Source: Torymus aiolomorphi (Eukaryota; Arthropoda; Insecta; Hymenoptera; Torymidae). Taken from it: a stretch of DNA of 64,000 bases. Each line of letters starts with the position of its first letter. Position 1 is the stretch's first letter. The translations under genes were made by a program, and so were the position numbers. Positions 13,201-24,666 of this stretch are shown here, in pieces. The DNA lies in contig CM070874.1 in NCBI GenBank assembly GCA_036365515.1, forward strand, positions 64,003,583 to 64,067,582. Direction: 5' to 3'. Below the pieces are notes generated by a model. It was given only the letters and a program-made list of their open reading frames with translations, was not told the origin of the DNA and did no database searches.

Positions 13201-16200
13201 AGACAATAACAGATGAAAAGGAGAAGAAAATTTTAGAACAATTTTCAGATGCTGGATACAAACTTACGATTATCTACATATGTAATATTATGATATAATT
13301 TCTATTTTAATAATTTTTGTCTCATTATGGGAGATACTTGAAAAAGATGCATCTAATGGTAATCTTTTCTAATTTAGTAATTGTAGGAACTGACGTTTGT
13401 GTATTTCATGGAATTCCTATTGCAAAAATGTTTGTAAAATATTATATGGATACGAATCAAACGCGTTTTGTCAAGACGTTAACGTTTTATGTTGAATATT
13501 ACATTGACCACGACAAATACTATCCGCAGATAACGATACATGCTGGAATAATAGGTGTTATTACATTTGTAATCCTGATTGCACACGATATGCCGTTTAT
13601 AATGTCAGTGAAACATGTTTGCGCTTTGTTTAACATCATCTCGTAAGTATAAACCTAACAAATCTGTCTTATTAGAATACTTGTCTTACTGAACAGATCC
13701 TGACAAATTATTATATTAGTTCAAGAATCCTGAAGATTATAATATTTAGGTTTTAGATCCCTCCAATAGACGTCCAGTTTTAGGTGGAAAGGATAAGGGT
13801 TCTAAATCACGAAACACATAACTTTTTTATGCAAAAATTCTTATGTTAAGGGGATGCCTTATTTGTATAGTCTGTACATGCTTACCGACATTTATTGATT
13901 TTTCAAATATCTATCTCAATTTACATATTTTTGCTTATATTAAAGCTGACGCACATTCTTTGAATTATATAGATTGTGCGTGTGCTTCTATAATTTTGAT
14001 AATATGAAAATTTGTTGAGAAATTTGAAAAATTAAATGCAGAAATCTGCAGTTAGGTAAGGCTTTCCCTTAATAATACGAATAGAAAATAGAAATCATTA
14101 GAAAATGAGGTAGTCTTCACGAAGTCTTTGCTACTTTCTTTAAACTCTGATAATTTTTTTTTAATTTATATTATAGAATTTTTATTTTCATAGTTTAACT
14201 GCGTCTTGTTCTAACCCATGGGCTATTTTATATTTTATATTTTGTACTATGGGTAATATATCAAACATTTATTTGCATTGCAAATGTTAAAATAATTGAA
14301 TATCATTATTTGCTAACGATAAATTTCATATAACTATGATTTTAAAAAACTATAGATATTTTTCCCCTATAATAATTTATACATTGGGATATATTTCAAT
14401 ACATAAATTATTTGTAAAATATCATTCGAACAAATTAATTATTGAGTCCAAAAATACAAAATTTGTTAAAAAACTTCAATTTTGAACTGAAATTTTTTTA
14501 GCAGTAGAATGTTAAACAACTTATGGAGTTGTACTCTTTATTCGTCATTATTTGTAAATAAAGAAGAGAAAATTAGCCAATTCAAAAAATTTTCAAAGTA
14601 TCCTGAAAAACAAAGCAAGTTTAGTGTAATTAATTTGATCAAAATCGATCAATGCGTTCCCGAGATATTCAACGAGTACACATTTACGAAAAGTACACAT
14701 GTTCTCAAAAGTTGCGGATTTTTATGCCAACTGTCATTAATTTAAATAAATTTAAAAACATTAACAAATGTTTTTAAACATTCTGTCTCAAAATTTTTTT
14801 TACTGTTCCAAAGTTTTCTTTTTGAGGAAGCGAAAATTTGATTAGAAATAGTTAGCAGTTTTTAACATATTTGAAAGTTCTATAAGTTTATCTATAGGCG
14901 TGATATGACAGGACTGCAGTCTTTTGTTTTAAACTCAGAAGGAGAGTGCGTAATTTTTGGGTCCCGGATTTGTACCAAATTGAAAGATCGTGTTTTAGAG
15001 TAAAAAATATTGAACCCTTGTTCCAGGATTTATTCTCATATGCCCTTTTACTCGGGATATGTGCCATGTTATCTTAAAAATGCGTTATTTTATTAAAAAA
15101 TAATGTTTCTTCTATTGTATGTAGCTCTGCAAGTATTCCCGTTACGAAAATGAGCGAAAAAAATTGTAAAAGTAGGCAGAACAAGCTTTATTTTGAGCAC
15201 TGTTTCGTCTAAAAATATCAATTTTTCAGAAAGATATGCGAAATCAAAAATAGCATAAAAAAATCATGTAAAAAAGCACCCTTAAAATTCTTTATATTTT
15301 CAATTATTTTTTTACACTATGTTTGATTTCTCATAACTTTCTGAAAATCGATATTTTTAGACGAAACAGTGCTCAAAATAAAGGTTGTTCTGCTTACTTT
15401 TACAATTTTTTTGCTCATTTTCGTAACGGGAATACTTGCAAAGTTATATATAATAGAAGAGACATCATTTTTAACAAAATAAGGCATGATTTTTAAGATA
15501 AAATGGCAGATATCTCGAGTAAAAGAGCCTATGAGAATAAATTCTAGAACAGGGTTTCAATATTTTTTACTCTAAAACACGATCTTTCAATTTGGTACAA
15601 ATCCGTAACCCAAAGGTTACGTACTCTCCTTGTCAGTTCCTCGTTCAAATTCTATTGTATCTATATAAGCATTTTAAATATACTTTTTATTATATGTTTT
15701 ACATTATATACTATTTAATTGTAGAGTACGTCTTGATAAGGCTTCGAACATCTTTGAACAATATGAACATGAACTTACGAATGTCACTGCTGTAGATGCT
15801 ATAGTATTCAACCATATATCAAGTGCAATTGCAGTACACAATTTAGCTTTTAAGTAAATATGTTACTTCTTTAATCTATTTTCATATATTTATAAAAAAA
15901 AATTACCTCAAAATTATAATTTGTTATTTATCTAATTATAGCACAGCAATGGTATAACTTTTTACTATAACTATTAATACATATTTAATTCTTCATTCAT
16001 ATAGACAGGTAGAGATAATAGAAGATGCGTATAAAATGACCTGGTTCGTCGTAACTTTGATAAATACAATAGCATTTGGAGGATTATTATATATTGTAAT
16101 TAGTCACTTTAAAAATTTACAATTTCTGATACAGCTTTTTTTTAATACATATAATTATTTTCTATAACAAAGTTTTGTATTTGATATTTTGTGTTTTGTT

Positions 16201-17045
16201 ATTACAGCTATTACTGCGTTTGGATCAAATAGATGATTTTATAAGATACGCATCTACGTTTCTTGCACTACTTGTACACTTTTATCTTGTTTTTCTTCCA
16301 GGCCAAAATATTATTGATCACAGTGAATTTGTATTTCATATTTGGTAAAGTACAATAAAGTATGATATACAGTATTAATTGATTAATTTATAAAGTAACG
16401 AACATTGAAATAAACATTTCAGTTATAGCTGCGATTGGTACAAATTATCAAAAAAATCAAAAATGTTAATTCACATAATGATGATAAGAAGTTTGAAATT
16501 TAGTTATTTAACCGGTGGCGGGATGTTCGTTTTGTGTATGCCAGTATATGGAGCGGTGGGTTTCAAAATCGATATTAATAAAACTTTTGTATTTAGATTT
16601 TTTATTAAAATAAGACTCTTGCTAAATGACCGTCAGATCTAAAGTTTATTAATTCAGTGTATAAGTTTCAAAACAACCCACCTTAATGCTCGTTTTGTTT
16701 TAATACTTGACTAGAGAAATTGTATTGCATTATATCAATGAGCGTGGGAGCGCCCCGAAGGTAAGTATATTGTATATACATGCATTACAATGCAGAAGAA
16801 ACCTGAGGGTCGACCGCGCTACTTTATTATACGTTGCAATATGTGTCCGAGATTTTGAACATGTAAATACTTTATATACATTAATCTGACGGTCAAATAG
16901 CAGATGTGTTAAAATAATACTCTAAACATTATATGTAATATTTAGAAGTTAATTAATTTACAATAATACCATAAGTAATAATAATAAATTTTTATTTCAG
17001 ATGTTAAAAAGTGGATTTTCGTACTTTACTATATTTGCCGTATAA
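7212..17045 (+). CDS. Odorant receptor OR-1 (7tm_6 family), nine coding exons, apparently intact
   Basis: An insect olfactory receptor subunit: a membrane protein that in this family works with Orco as a ligand-gated cation channel in sensory neuron dendrites. I joined exons 7212-7355, 7437-7559, 13164-13281, 13378-13642, 15725-15853, 16005-16095, 16208-16344, 16423-16555 and 17001-17045. All junctions are GT-AG, phases agree, and the product is 394 residues, a normal length for the family. Family marks seen: an N-terminal WPY motif, HNLAFKQVEIIEDAYKMTW before a membrane segment, PGQNIIDHSE, and the C-terminal exon MLKSGFSYFTIFAV. Several hydrophobic segments fit seven membrane spans. The second intron is 5.6 kb and full of inserted repeats. 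An acceptor-like TTTTTAG 16 bases before the ATG suggests a 5' untranslated exon. Exon 3 to 4 crosses a 96-base intron that could be misread as coding. Ligand unknown. The exon model is inferred, the family assignment is firm. Confidence 0.85.
7806..8416. mobile_element. Foldback MITE, about 610 bp
   Basis: TTAAGGTGGCTCCGACG at the left pairs with CGCCAGAGCCATCTG at the right; the arms run to a centre near 8110 with CCTGCAAAGTT facing AACTTTGCAGG. In intron 2 of OR-1. The right TTAA is degenerate. Confidence 0.65.
8555..9562 (+). repeat. Three tandem units of about 145 bp (CGCGCTACGCGCG family)
   Basis: Units start at about 8558, 9268 and 9415 with TTAATCAGCGCGCTACGCGC, then ACTGTTTCGTC, and end TCAATTTATATAAGGGA. 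Units 1 and 2 are separated only by the TTAA MITE. Diverged single copies occur at 27009-27140 and, reversed, at 45450-45560. Confidence 0.75.
8705..9271. mobile_element. TTAA-flanked MITE, 559 bp
   Basis: Terminal inverted repeats GGGGGTTCATCCAA (8709-8722 and 9254-9267, perfect) flanked by TTAA on both sides. Excision restores GCGTTAATCAGCGCGC, the junction seen at the neighbouring repeat units, so the insertion is clean. No coding frame. TTAA duplication fits piggyBac- or Kolobok-type mobilisation. Confidence 0.75.
10296..10513. mobile_element. Short MITE plus adjoining hairpin, copy 1
   Basis: AATAGTATATTACGCACCAT at the left and GTACGTATACTATT at 10425 form the ends. A second hairpin unit (CCTCACATCGAGGCCG ... 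GGCCCGGTGTGAGG) follows directly. The same composite occurs at 19595-19815. Confidence 0.6.
10798..10822 (+). repeat. Short (TG)n microsatellite
   Basis: About 11 TG units in intron 2 of OR-1. Confidence 0.9.
10985..11100. repeat. Perfect hairpin next to an AATAGTA-type end
   Basis: ATGTGTAAATTGTGGCAAAC with its complement about an ATGCAT centre at 11020, between CCAGAGC and GCTCTGG; then TAGTTGCGTAATATACTATT as a family-type terminus. Confidence 0.55.
11343..12503. mobile_element. Very long foldback, about 1160 bp, in intron 2 of OR-1
   Basis: ATCCCACGTAAAAAAAGTTG at the left is mirrored by CAACTTTTTTTACGCGGGAT at the right. Arms contain many TTTAAGATGA-like words in loose series. The centre (11860-11980) has CGATCGATGCGCCGCGTAGC facing its complement across about 55 bp. 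No coding frame. Confidence 0.7.
12742..13025. mobile_element. MITE of about 284 bp, AATAGTA..ATTACG family
   Basis: AATAGTACATTACGATACGA at the left, TCGAATCGTACTGTACTATT at the right; further internal arms GTGCGGGA/TCCCGCAC and a GAAACCCGAGCGAAGCGAGG type loop. In intron 2 of OR-1, just before exon 3. Confidence 0.6.
13846..14072. mobile_element. TTAA-flanked MITE, 219 bp between duplications
   Basis: Ends TTAAGGGGATGCCTTA and TAAGGCTTTCCCTTAA are inverted. It lies in intron 4 of OR-1; the same intron of OR-2 appears to lack it. No coding frame. Confidence 0.65.
14941..15630. mobile_element. Foldback element, about 690 bp, in intron 4 of OR-1
   Basis: GGAGAGTGCGTAATTTTTGG and the mirrored GGTTACGTACTCTCC bound it. 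Arms include GAGCACTGTTTCGTCTAAAA and its complement. Intron 4 of OR-2 reads through the site (near 31797-31805) without it. A 3-bp TCA duplication is possible. Confidence 0.65.
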
Positions 17046-17626
17046 AAAGGGTCATTTTTACAAGAAAATGTTACCGTATAATAACAAGGATCATTTTTAC
17101 AAAAAAATTTTACCGTAGTTAAGGAATTAGAATTGTTGAAAAATAAAAATCATTTACATATTTTTAGTTTCATTTATTTTTGTTCCCAAATAATAAACAA
17201 TGCTATATTTCTTTCTAAAAAGTTTGCTTGAAAATCAGCTTGGATACAACTTTACCATCATAAAAGTATATCAAGTGCATCGTAAACATGAAACACATTC
17301 AATATGCAACTGTATTCAAACGAGATAGAAAAACTTATAGGTTGACATTAAAAATAAAATTTAATGTCTGTCTCGTAAAGGATATTCGCTATATTTTGGA
17401 TAGCTTGTAATATTAGTTAGTAGGGGTTTATGGTATTACAATTATGGTATTACTGTTTATAAATGACTGCGTTGTACCTACTCGGTATGAGATTTTTATG
17501 TATGGTTCATTTTTAGCTAACTGGTAGCTATAATATACTTCGTTAAAGATTTTGCGCTTTCGATATAAATTAATATAATTATCTGCATAAATGACAATAA
17601 ATTCACCGTAAATACGAGTACATGTG

Positions 17627-18302
17627 TACACGAATAGAATTTTTCTGGAAAAATTACCGTGAAATTCGTGTCAATCGAGGTACAACCGATTTTTCTGGAA
17701 ATTATTACGCGTATTTTCTATAATTATTGCTGCAGTCTTAGAAAAATTTAATATCCGTACATTAAATTTTACCGGACACTCGGTAAATTTTGCGTTTAAT
17801 AAATTTTCCATCGAAAGTATTATAAAAGTTATAGGGATTTATGGAATTTTTTGCCGGACTGCCACGGTAATTTTTACTGCCCTTCTGTACAAATTTTACC
17901 CTGTGATGAAGGGAATATCGAAACTCACACGTCGGTGGCGCTGCTCGCGCCGCCGTCAACTGGCACGTGCTACACACATAACCTATAAATATTTAGATCA
18001 TTGAATTTAAAATAGATTCATTATTATATGTTTTTTGACAAATACAAACTAAAATATTGTTTAAAACTAAAATTATAAATAATATTGAGAGACAATTGAA
18101 TTAAAAAGCATAAAACAATGCAATTAAATAGTTTAGTACTAATTTCTTGAAAACCGAAATTTTTACCGTGACATCACGGCAAATTTTCTTGTGTGCATCA
18201 TAAAAAGTTCCGGAACGTTCGGGTGTTCCGCAATTACAATGCTCACGGTAATTTTTACCGTGAATTTCGCGGTAGCTTTTACAGGAAAATTCTATCCGTG
18301 TA
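17627..18302. mobile_element. MITE of about 676 bp with long inverted ends
   Basis: TACACGAATAGAATTTTTCT at the left, AGGAAAATTCTATCCGTGTA at the right, with several GGTAA..TTACCG hairpins inside. It sits where the related block at 3230-3265 has no insert. Confidence 0.6.
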
Positions 18303-18408
18303 TAGATATCAGGAGTAGCGTACACCAAATACTTAAAATTTTAACTTACCATTTAAAGTACCGACATTTGCCAACTGAAGATGTAAAACTTTAAATCTAT
18401 ATTTCACG

Positions 18409-18655
18409 AACTGATGAGAATTTTTCCATCGGTCTTACAGTCTTATAAATTAAATTAAAATAATTAATATTTATGGCAGTCAGATTGCCCTTGTTTATAA
18501 TCACCTCCGCAGAATCTGAAATAAAAACTTAATTAAAACCTGGAAAAAAACTTTATTAGCAAAGGACTATCTGAGTCCCCCCCACCACCAAATTGCCCAA
18601 TTGCCCAACATTTCGAGTCCGCTCCGGCTCCTCCTCAGGGACTACATTTCATGAG
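18409..18655 (-). mobile_element. 3' end of a second Penelope-like element, reverse orientation
   Basis: The reverse complement matches about 28965-29215, including the C-rich tract, GCAATCTGACTGCCATAAAT and the end near the polyadenine-like tail. The hammerhead core is present but decayed (CTGAGGA, helix II with mismatch, GAAATG). No coding part is attached. It sits just before the OR relic at 18679. Confidence 0.8.
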
Positions 18656-18678
18656 TTATATTATAATGTAAATTTTAG

Positions 18679-18795
18679 TTACAGGTGTAATTGGTATAAA
18701 TCGTCTATATAAATGGAAAAGCCGCTCTCAAAATCGTGATACTTTGAAGTATAAGAAACTGCAGATTGACCGGTTATAAAATGTTTGAATCGGGT
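18679..18795 (+). pseudogene. Second odorant-receptor relic, penultimate exon only
   Basis: Reads YRCNWYKSS after a TTTTAG acceptor, then, after a frame change and across one stop, SIRNCRLTGYKMFES. It matches exon 8 of the neighbouring receptors and is most like the relic at 3973, including the same TAC AGG TG start. The flanks of both relics match too (2190-3300 and 17360-18360), so the relic was duplicated together with the intact gene. Confidence 0.65.
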
Positions 18796-19594
18796 AAGGC
18801 AACATATCGCCGCTACTGAACCAAAAGGCGTTATCTGGGAGTCCATTTAGAAAAGACGTTATCCGAGAGTCCGGTTGAAAAGGTCGTTATCTGGGAGGCC
18901 GGTTGAAAAAGGCGTTATCTGAGAGTTCATTTGAAGAATGCGTTATCTCATGCGATGATGTTTTTCGCTTATATTTATATTGGCAACCAATGGCGAATTA
19001 AACCACTAGTTAATTAACAAAAAATAAAGGGTGACTCATTGTATGCATTCTATAAAAGCTCTAGAACGTGTAAAAATGAAATGGTCAGTAATTTTCTAAG
19101 GTAAGAAAAAAAAAATTACTAAATATTTCAAACGTTATGTTTGCCGGGAGGATTCTGCATTAGTTGTAAATTAAAGTAACTCGAGGTAATTCGGCCATAG
19201 GGTACTTGTTCCGATTTGTGTGCCCGTCCTCAATTGTGTACTCTATTACCCGACATACGAATAAACATATACGAAAATAGTATACTTTTTCGCTATTGTA
19301 AAATTAAAGTGTCAAATTCAGTACTAAGATAGCAATAATGCTTTAAAAAGTACACGTGATTTGGAAAGATTCAGTACTTTTTCTTATTCAAAGGTGCTAA
19401 GAAAGAAAAATCTTTTTTGTAAGAAAAAATAATGTACAATAGTAATTTGAAATATGAAAAGTAGTTGCCATACAAGGTTGCAGATTGTGCACTTCTTGCA
19501 TCCAGAAGTTCCCACCATAATGAGTATGGGTCACTTATAGCTAGTATCGTAATATACTAGGGGAGAGTGAGGCGATCTTGTCCACTTCATTTTT

Positions 19595-19815
19595 AATAGT
19601 ATATTACACACCATGGAAGGAAAAAACTTGGACAGTCCGCAGCTCGTGTAAATTACCACCCGAGCCGAAGGCGAGGGTGGCAAACACGAGCTGGGGGCTG
19701 GCTAATTTTACTCCCGTGGTGCGTATACTATTTTTCCTCACATCGAGACCGAAAATGCCATATTTCCGTTTCGGAGCCGGACGGGAATGAGGCACTTTCG
19801 GCCCGGTGTGAGGAA
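19595..19815. mobile_element. Short MITE plus adjoining hairpin, copy 2
   Basis: Over 85 percent alike by eye to 10296-10513, and more complete in its loop: CACCCGAGCCGAAGGCGAGG then GTGGCAAACACGAGCTG. Because the two hairpins stay together in both copies, they may be one element. Confidence 0.6.
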
Positions 19816-19819
19816 AAAA

Positions 19820-20512
19820 TTTTTTATTCTGTCTAAATTTATGTAAACACAATTATTCAGTGAACAGTAGTCAACTTTAGGGTTTCGAGAAACTGTATAA
19901 ATTTTTGTGGATGATTATATCATTAATTAATATTTTTACTTTGACATTTAAAAAAAAACCGCTTTGTACAACTTCACCCCTCAGTAGGGGTCAAGTTGTA
20001 CACGGCTCGGGGTCAACTTGGACATTCATTTAAAATCACTTAAATCCATTTATAAAAATAAAGCAAAGCTATTTAACCTATTTTCATTACTTACTATACT
20101 TATTTATACCTTCAATTAAGTGGAATTAAAAAAATTTTCAAGCAAAATTATAAATTTAAAAATTGATGTTATATTAAGTATTGACAACGCGTAACGATTT
20201 AAAATCGATTTGATGTGCAAGCGATTAATGGTAGCATGAAATACTTCAATGCAGTAGTCAATCATTCGAAGCTCTGACTTTTCAGGTGGTTTGCCTAGCT
20301 TAACGGCAGTCAGACAAATAAATAACAACTACTAATATTATTACTAGTATTTATTTAATCGATATTTTCTACATCACAGCACTTTTAAAGAACAGAAAAT
20401 ATATGAACTAAAGCTCTTTTTAAACTTATGAATATATGACTTTATAAACTATATGAATATAAAAACAAACATTTTTATTTCAAAAAGAAATTTAAAGTAA
20501 TGAAAAAATATA
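19820..20512. other. Intergenic, no gene recognised
   Basis: AT-rich with CAAGTTGTACA-like words at 19950-20030 that recur in reverse sense at 21030-21055 (GTACAACATAGCCCC), hinting at one older transposon split by later insertions. No coding frame recognised. Confidence 0.35.
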
Positions 20513-20824
20513 TCCAAAATGTTATTGAGTACGATCGTAGGAGGCAAAGATGTGAAAAGAAAACGACTTTTCTAATTGTGGCAACGTTTCGTCGGCTATT
20601 TACGCCAACCTCATCAGGCCCTAGTCTTATAGATCAGATATAATCTGTCGTCACTCAGATGTTATTTGATGACTCCATCTGATTGACGACGGATTATATC
20701 TGATCTATAAGGCTAGGGCCTGATGAGGTTGGCGTAAATAGCCGACGAAACGTTGCCACAATAAGAAAAGTCGTTTTCTTTTCACATCTTTGCCTCCTAC
20801 GATCGTACTCAATAACATTTTGGA
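20513..20824. mobile_element. 312-bp palindromic element with a hammerhead-like core in each arm
   Basis: A nearly perfect inverted repeat beginning TCCAAAATGTTATTGAG and ending with its complement; the central loop is itself a hairpin. Each arm carries CTGATGA, a 6-bp helix II (GTTGGC with GCCGAC), GAAAC, GTT and then GCC, which pairs with the GGC just before box 1. On the plus strand the core runs 20717-20757; the minus strand has the mirror copy near 20581-20621. The same boxes occur in the Penelope-like 3' ends, so this is probably a second retroelement family's terminal region in head-to-head form. Confidence 0.6.
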
Positions 20825-21111
20825 ATAACAATAGATGGCGTTAAACCTTTAACTTTAGAAAAAATATATATTCTGATAATCTGCTATTATGCTACTTTAT
20901 GTCCCTTTTAAACCTTGTTAAATTGTTAGACAAAACGTTTTCTTTAAAATTTTCAGTTTTTAATACTTTTTGGTCAATTTCAAGTCATTGAGGCCACTGA
21001 CAGCGTTTGATGACCGTCGGCGGTAATATCGCCCCATGTACAACATAGCCCCACAATCACCTACTCCGAAACATTTTCAATATTTTTAGATGAAAATTAA
21101 TCCGTAAAGTT

Positions 21112-21231
21112 CCCTGTGGTAAAATACTCATAAAACCTTATAAAAAGCGGCCAGAAATCTCGTTACCTATGACGTTTTTGCACCCGGATAAATGGGATTT
21201 AATAAGGTTTTATGGGTATTTTACAACAGGG
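21112..21231. mobile_element. CCCTG...CAGGG element, 120 bp, TT duplication
   Basis: CCCTGTGGTAAAATACTCAT at the left, complement of the right end CCCTGTTGTAAAATACCCAT; flanked by TT. Confidence 0.65.
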
Positions 21232-22039
21232 TTTCTTTACTAAGCTCGTCGCAAGGCTAATTTCATTTTTGAAGGATTCGTAATTTTTTTCTAGTAGAAG
21301 ATAGATTGTATTTTAATGTATATTTACATTATACATTTTAGTCGATTTTCTCTTGAAAATAAATTAAAAAACTTTTGCTTCCTCCTAGAGGAAGCTTTGT
21401 GATAGTAATTTTTGGAGTTATTGTAAAAACATGTTATAATTGTTTTTCGAGGTGTTAGGAATCAAAATACATGATTTTTGAAAAATATTTGTATGGATGT
21501 GTGTGTGTGTGTATACGCCTGGATCTCAGCTTCTACGCGATCGATTTTTACCGGACAGGTCTCATTTTTTTTGTTTTCTTTGTGTGATGGCGGGTCAAAA
21601 ACTCGTTTTTTGATTCGCCGATGCGTTTTTGTTTTATTTCGAATTTTCGATTTTCTCAAAATTGATTTTTGCTTTTTTTAATGATAAGATCGAGATATTT
21701 GAATCGAATGGATAGCATTAGAAAGAGCATTAAAATACCTATATTTTCTAAAAAAAATTTCTCTAGCTATCATGATTCTTTTGTTATTAACAAACCGTGT
21801 TTTCTTTTAAAAAGTCTGTAACTATAAATAGCTATAATTTGTAAACATTTGAATTCATTTTGTCGACTAGTTTTTGAGAAAAAAATTAAAATGTGAAAAA
21901 AATAAGTTTTGTATGTCCAACGATTACGGGAGTAAAATTGACTTAATCGTTTTGAAATTCTTTTTAGAGGTAGGTTTTGGATAGCTCTCGGTCGAGTTCT
22001 TTGGGCAAAATGATTAGTCCAGAAATTTCAAAAATATTT

Positions 22040-23390
22040 GAGGTTAAAATTTTTTAACCTTTTTTTCAAATAATAATTTCTCGAGAACGGCTCCATGTAT
22101 CAGCTCCAATTTTATAGACAATTTTGTATGTGATATAGATAATATGTGTGCGAATTTTCATCAAGATCGTACGATTACTTTTTGAGATATTTGATTTTGA
22201 AAATTTTCGTATTTTACAAAGTTATTTTCTTTGTTTCATGATAACTAGAGAAAACAAAAATTGGTTTAATCATGTTGAAATTTTGTGGAAATGTAGAGTC
22301 TATATATTATCGTACAAGTCCTTTAGATAAAAAAATTGTGTCATTATTTTTAGAGATATTTAAGGTTAAAATTCTCTTACGGTTTTTTTCAAAATCGTAA
22401 TATCTCAATGACGACTTCATGTATCAGCTTGAAATTTATAAACTATTTTGTATGCGATATAGGTAATACCTGTGTTACGCCCAGAATTGGGTGTACTTAA
22501 ATATAAAGGTTGTGTGTCCTAGGAGTTTAGCCTCGCTCGAGAGCTCCCACTGGTCTAGGATTAAGAAATTGAAGATTATGATATGTGTATATATGTATGT
22601 ATATTTTTCGTGTATTGCACTTTGATACAATAATGTAACGACGCTTTTGGCAATAACGTGCGTAGGAAATATATAAACTTGTGTTGGATTAATATGTGCA
22701 CTTTGATACAATAATGTAACGACGCTTTTGGCACAGCTTACAATCTAGTTCTTGTTGGATCTTGAGTTGGAGGTTCGTAACGCTGGAATCCTGCAGCGGG
22801 TACCCAAGTCTCCGCTAGTTCGGCCTTAATCAACTATGCAGAGGCACGCCAGAGGAAGTTCGAGAGTGACCATTGTCTCCTCGTTCGCACGCGGTCTTAT
22901 ACCTGACGAGAAGATAAAAAGATGAAATAATAAGTATTACACGTAAGTCAGGCGCTTACGCGTAATTTCGGCAAGCGGTTACAAAACTGCGGACGGCGAC
23001 CGCGATTCTATATAACCGTACGCGATATATTAGCGTGTCCGATTGCGAAAATGTACGAAAAGTGGACAGACGTCATCATACGATGCGACGACGGATGTCA
23101 CACCTGTGTAAAATTTCATCCAGATTATATGGTTATTTTTTGAGATGTTTGATATTTAAAATTTTAGTATTTTTGAAAATGACTTTCTTTGTTGTCGCAC
23201 AATATAACTACATTAAAATTGTTTTAATTTCTTTGAAATTTGGTGGAAATGTAGAATTTGTATATTATTTATTAGAAGAACTCTTAGGGTAAAAGAATTC
23301 GTTTATGAATTTCAGAGATGTTTGAGGTTAAAACTATTTTAGCCCTCTTTTAAAATCGTAATTATTCAGGAACGTATTTATGTATACTAG
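22040..23390 (+). repeat. Degenerate tandem repeat, two to three units of about 340 bp, interrupted by the solo LTR
   Basis: Similar passages recur: TTTGAGGTTAAAA, ATGTATCAGCT, GTATG(T/C)GATATAG, TTTTTGAGAT and GTGGAAATGTAGA at about 22040-22330, 22340-22472 plus 23103-23260, and 23280-23390. The order of the words is kept in each unit. Confidence 0.6.
22473..23102. mobile_element. Solo LTR, 630 bp, with CCTG target duplication
   Basis: Begins TGTTACGCCC and ends GATGTCACA, with CCTG on both sides (22469-22472, 23103-23106). Removing it restores a local repeat unit seen intact at 22120-22200 (GATATAGATAATATGTGTG). It contains a direct repeat of about 35 bp starting TGCACTTTGATACAATAATG (22616 and 22697). 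It is GC-richer than its surroundings. No coding part, so a solo LTR by recombination; a Gypsy-type origin fits the 4-bp duplication. Confidence 0.75.
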
Positions 23391-23399
23391 AAAATGGAA

Positions 23400-24560
23400 A
23401 TGACATGCCCTATGCGCTTTGCGCCGATGCGCGCGTGTTGTATACCTGCTTTTGTTTTGTAATAGCCATTTATTATTTTTAAGGTTAGATCTTTTTCTTA
23501 GATCGGAAATTGCAGAAAGAGCACACTAATACGGACAGCATACTACTAGAGGCACGTACCCTATGTGTGAAATTTCACAAAGAAAATATAATTTGAAGTA
23601 AAGGTTATTTAGGAATTTTAAAAGGTTTTGATGATAATTTTACAATCAATTATTTTATTTATTTTTCACACATAATTTAAAAACAAAATCATACCTATTA
23701 TTTTATTCATATTTTATACATAATTTAAAAATTAATACTTTTTAATCTTTATAAATTAATTTAATTATAATTATGTCATAAATTGTTGCAAAAATTATAA
23801 ATTTTGTTATTAAAAATTCATTAAAGGAATAAGCAAATTAAGTTTGAGGAAGCAACGGGCCAATGAATTGGCAGCGGGGTTTTTTGGATTAAATTGGCCA
23901 AATTAACTAAATATGTCAAAGCATCGTCAACGCACGCTTTTTCCAATTTCCACTTCGTAAGGCAATATCACTCCTAGGGCATCCTTAAGTTTTTCTTCAC
24001 AGAAGATGTACTATATGTTGATGGCTCTATAATAGTTTTTTTAAACATGCTTGCAAAAACAGACAACAAATTTTCCGTTTAGAGGGGCTAAATTATCTCG
24101 AGAAACATTATATTTTAATACTTAATGTATAAAGTAACATTATAAATAAATTTATTCGTGTTTTTATACATATATTTGGAAAATTACAATAACAATATAT
24201 TAAATGAATTGTTTTTTTTATACCATAGGAGGATATGTTTCTGAATAATGGAACAGCTGCTTGATTTAATATGAAATGCAAATTGCTTTCTGATTACACG
24301 TTCGCGCTGTACGCAAATATCACTGTTCCAACGTTTATTACAATAATTACAGTATTGATTACATAAACTCTTCTAACACCTATTTTAAGCTCTTCTTGAA
24401 CGACGGGTCAATGAACAGAGCAATAGGAAAATGAAAATCTTTTTACATAAAAACAACGATTTCTTTTTAAATAATTTATTTTAGAAAATTATTAATTTTT
24501 ACCCGCAAATATAAAAAAGTATTATTAACGTTATAAACACCTGTGATTTAATTTCACAAA
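23400..24560. other. Intergenic, no gene recognised
   Basis: AT-rich sequence between the tandem repeat and the OR-2 upstream region. No coding frame or clear repeat was seen. Confidence 0.5.
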
Positions 24561-24666
24561 ATTCGTTGATAACATAAGTCCAACTTCATTTACCTCTAAT
24601 CTTCTTACTATTATTTCGTTAATTAAATTATTACCTTTTTTAAATAAGCTAGCGCTTCATCAACAC

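Noticed and set aside
13317..13377. Longer start of OR-1 exon 4 reading MSHYGRYLKKMHLMVIF
   Set aside because: The homologous stretch in OR-2 differs by one base of length and has stops, and a strong acceptor (TTTTCTAATTTAG) follows in both, so I treat it as intron.
15951..15962. Possible 10-base microexon CACAGCAATG in OR-1 between exons 5 and 6
   Set aside because: It would keep the frame, but direct joining of exon 5 to ATATAG-ACAG gives the residue spacing typical of the family.
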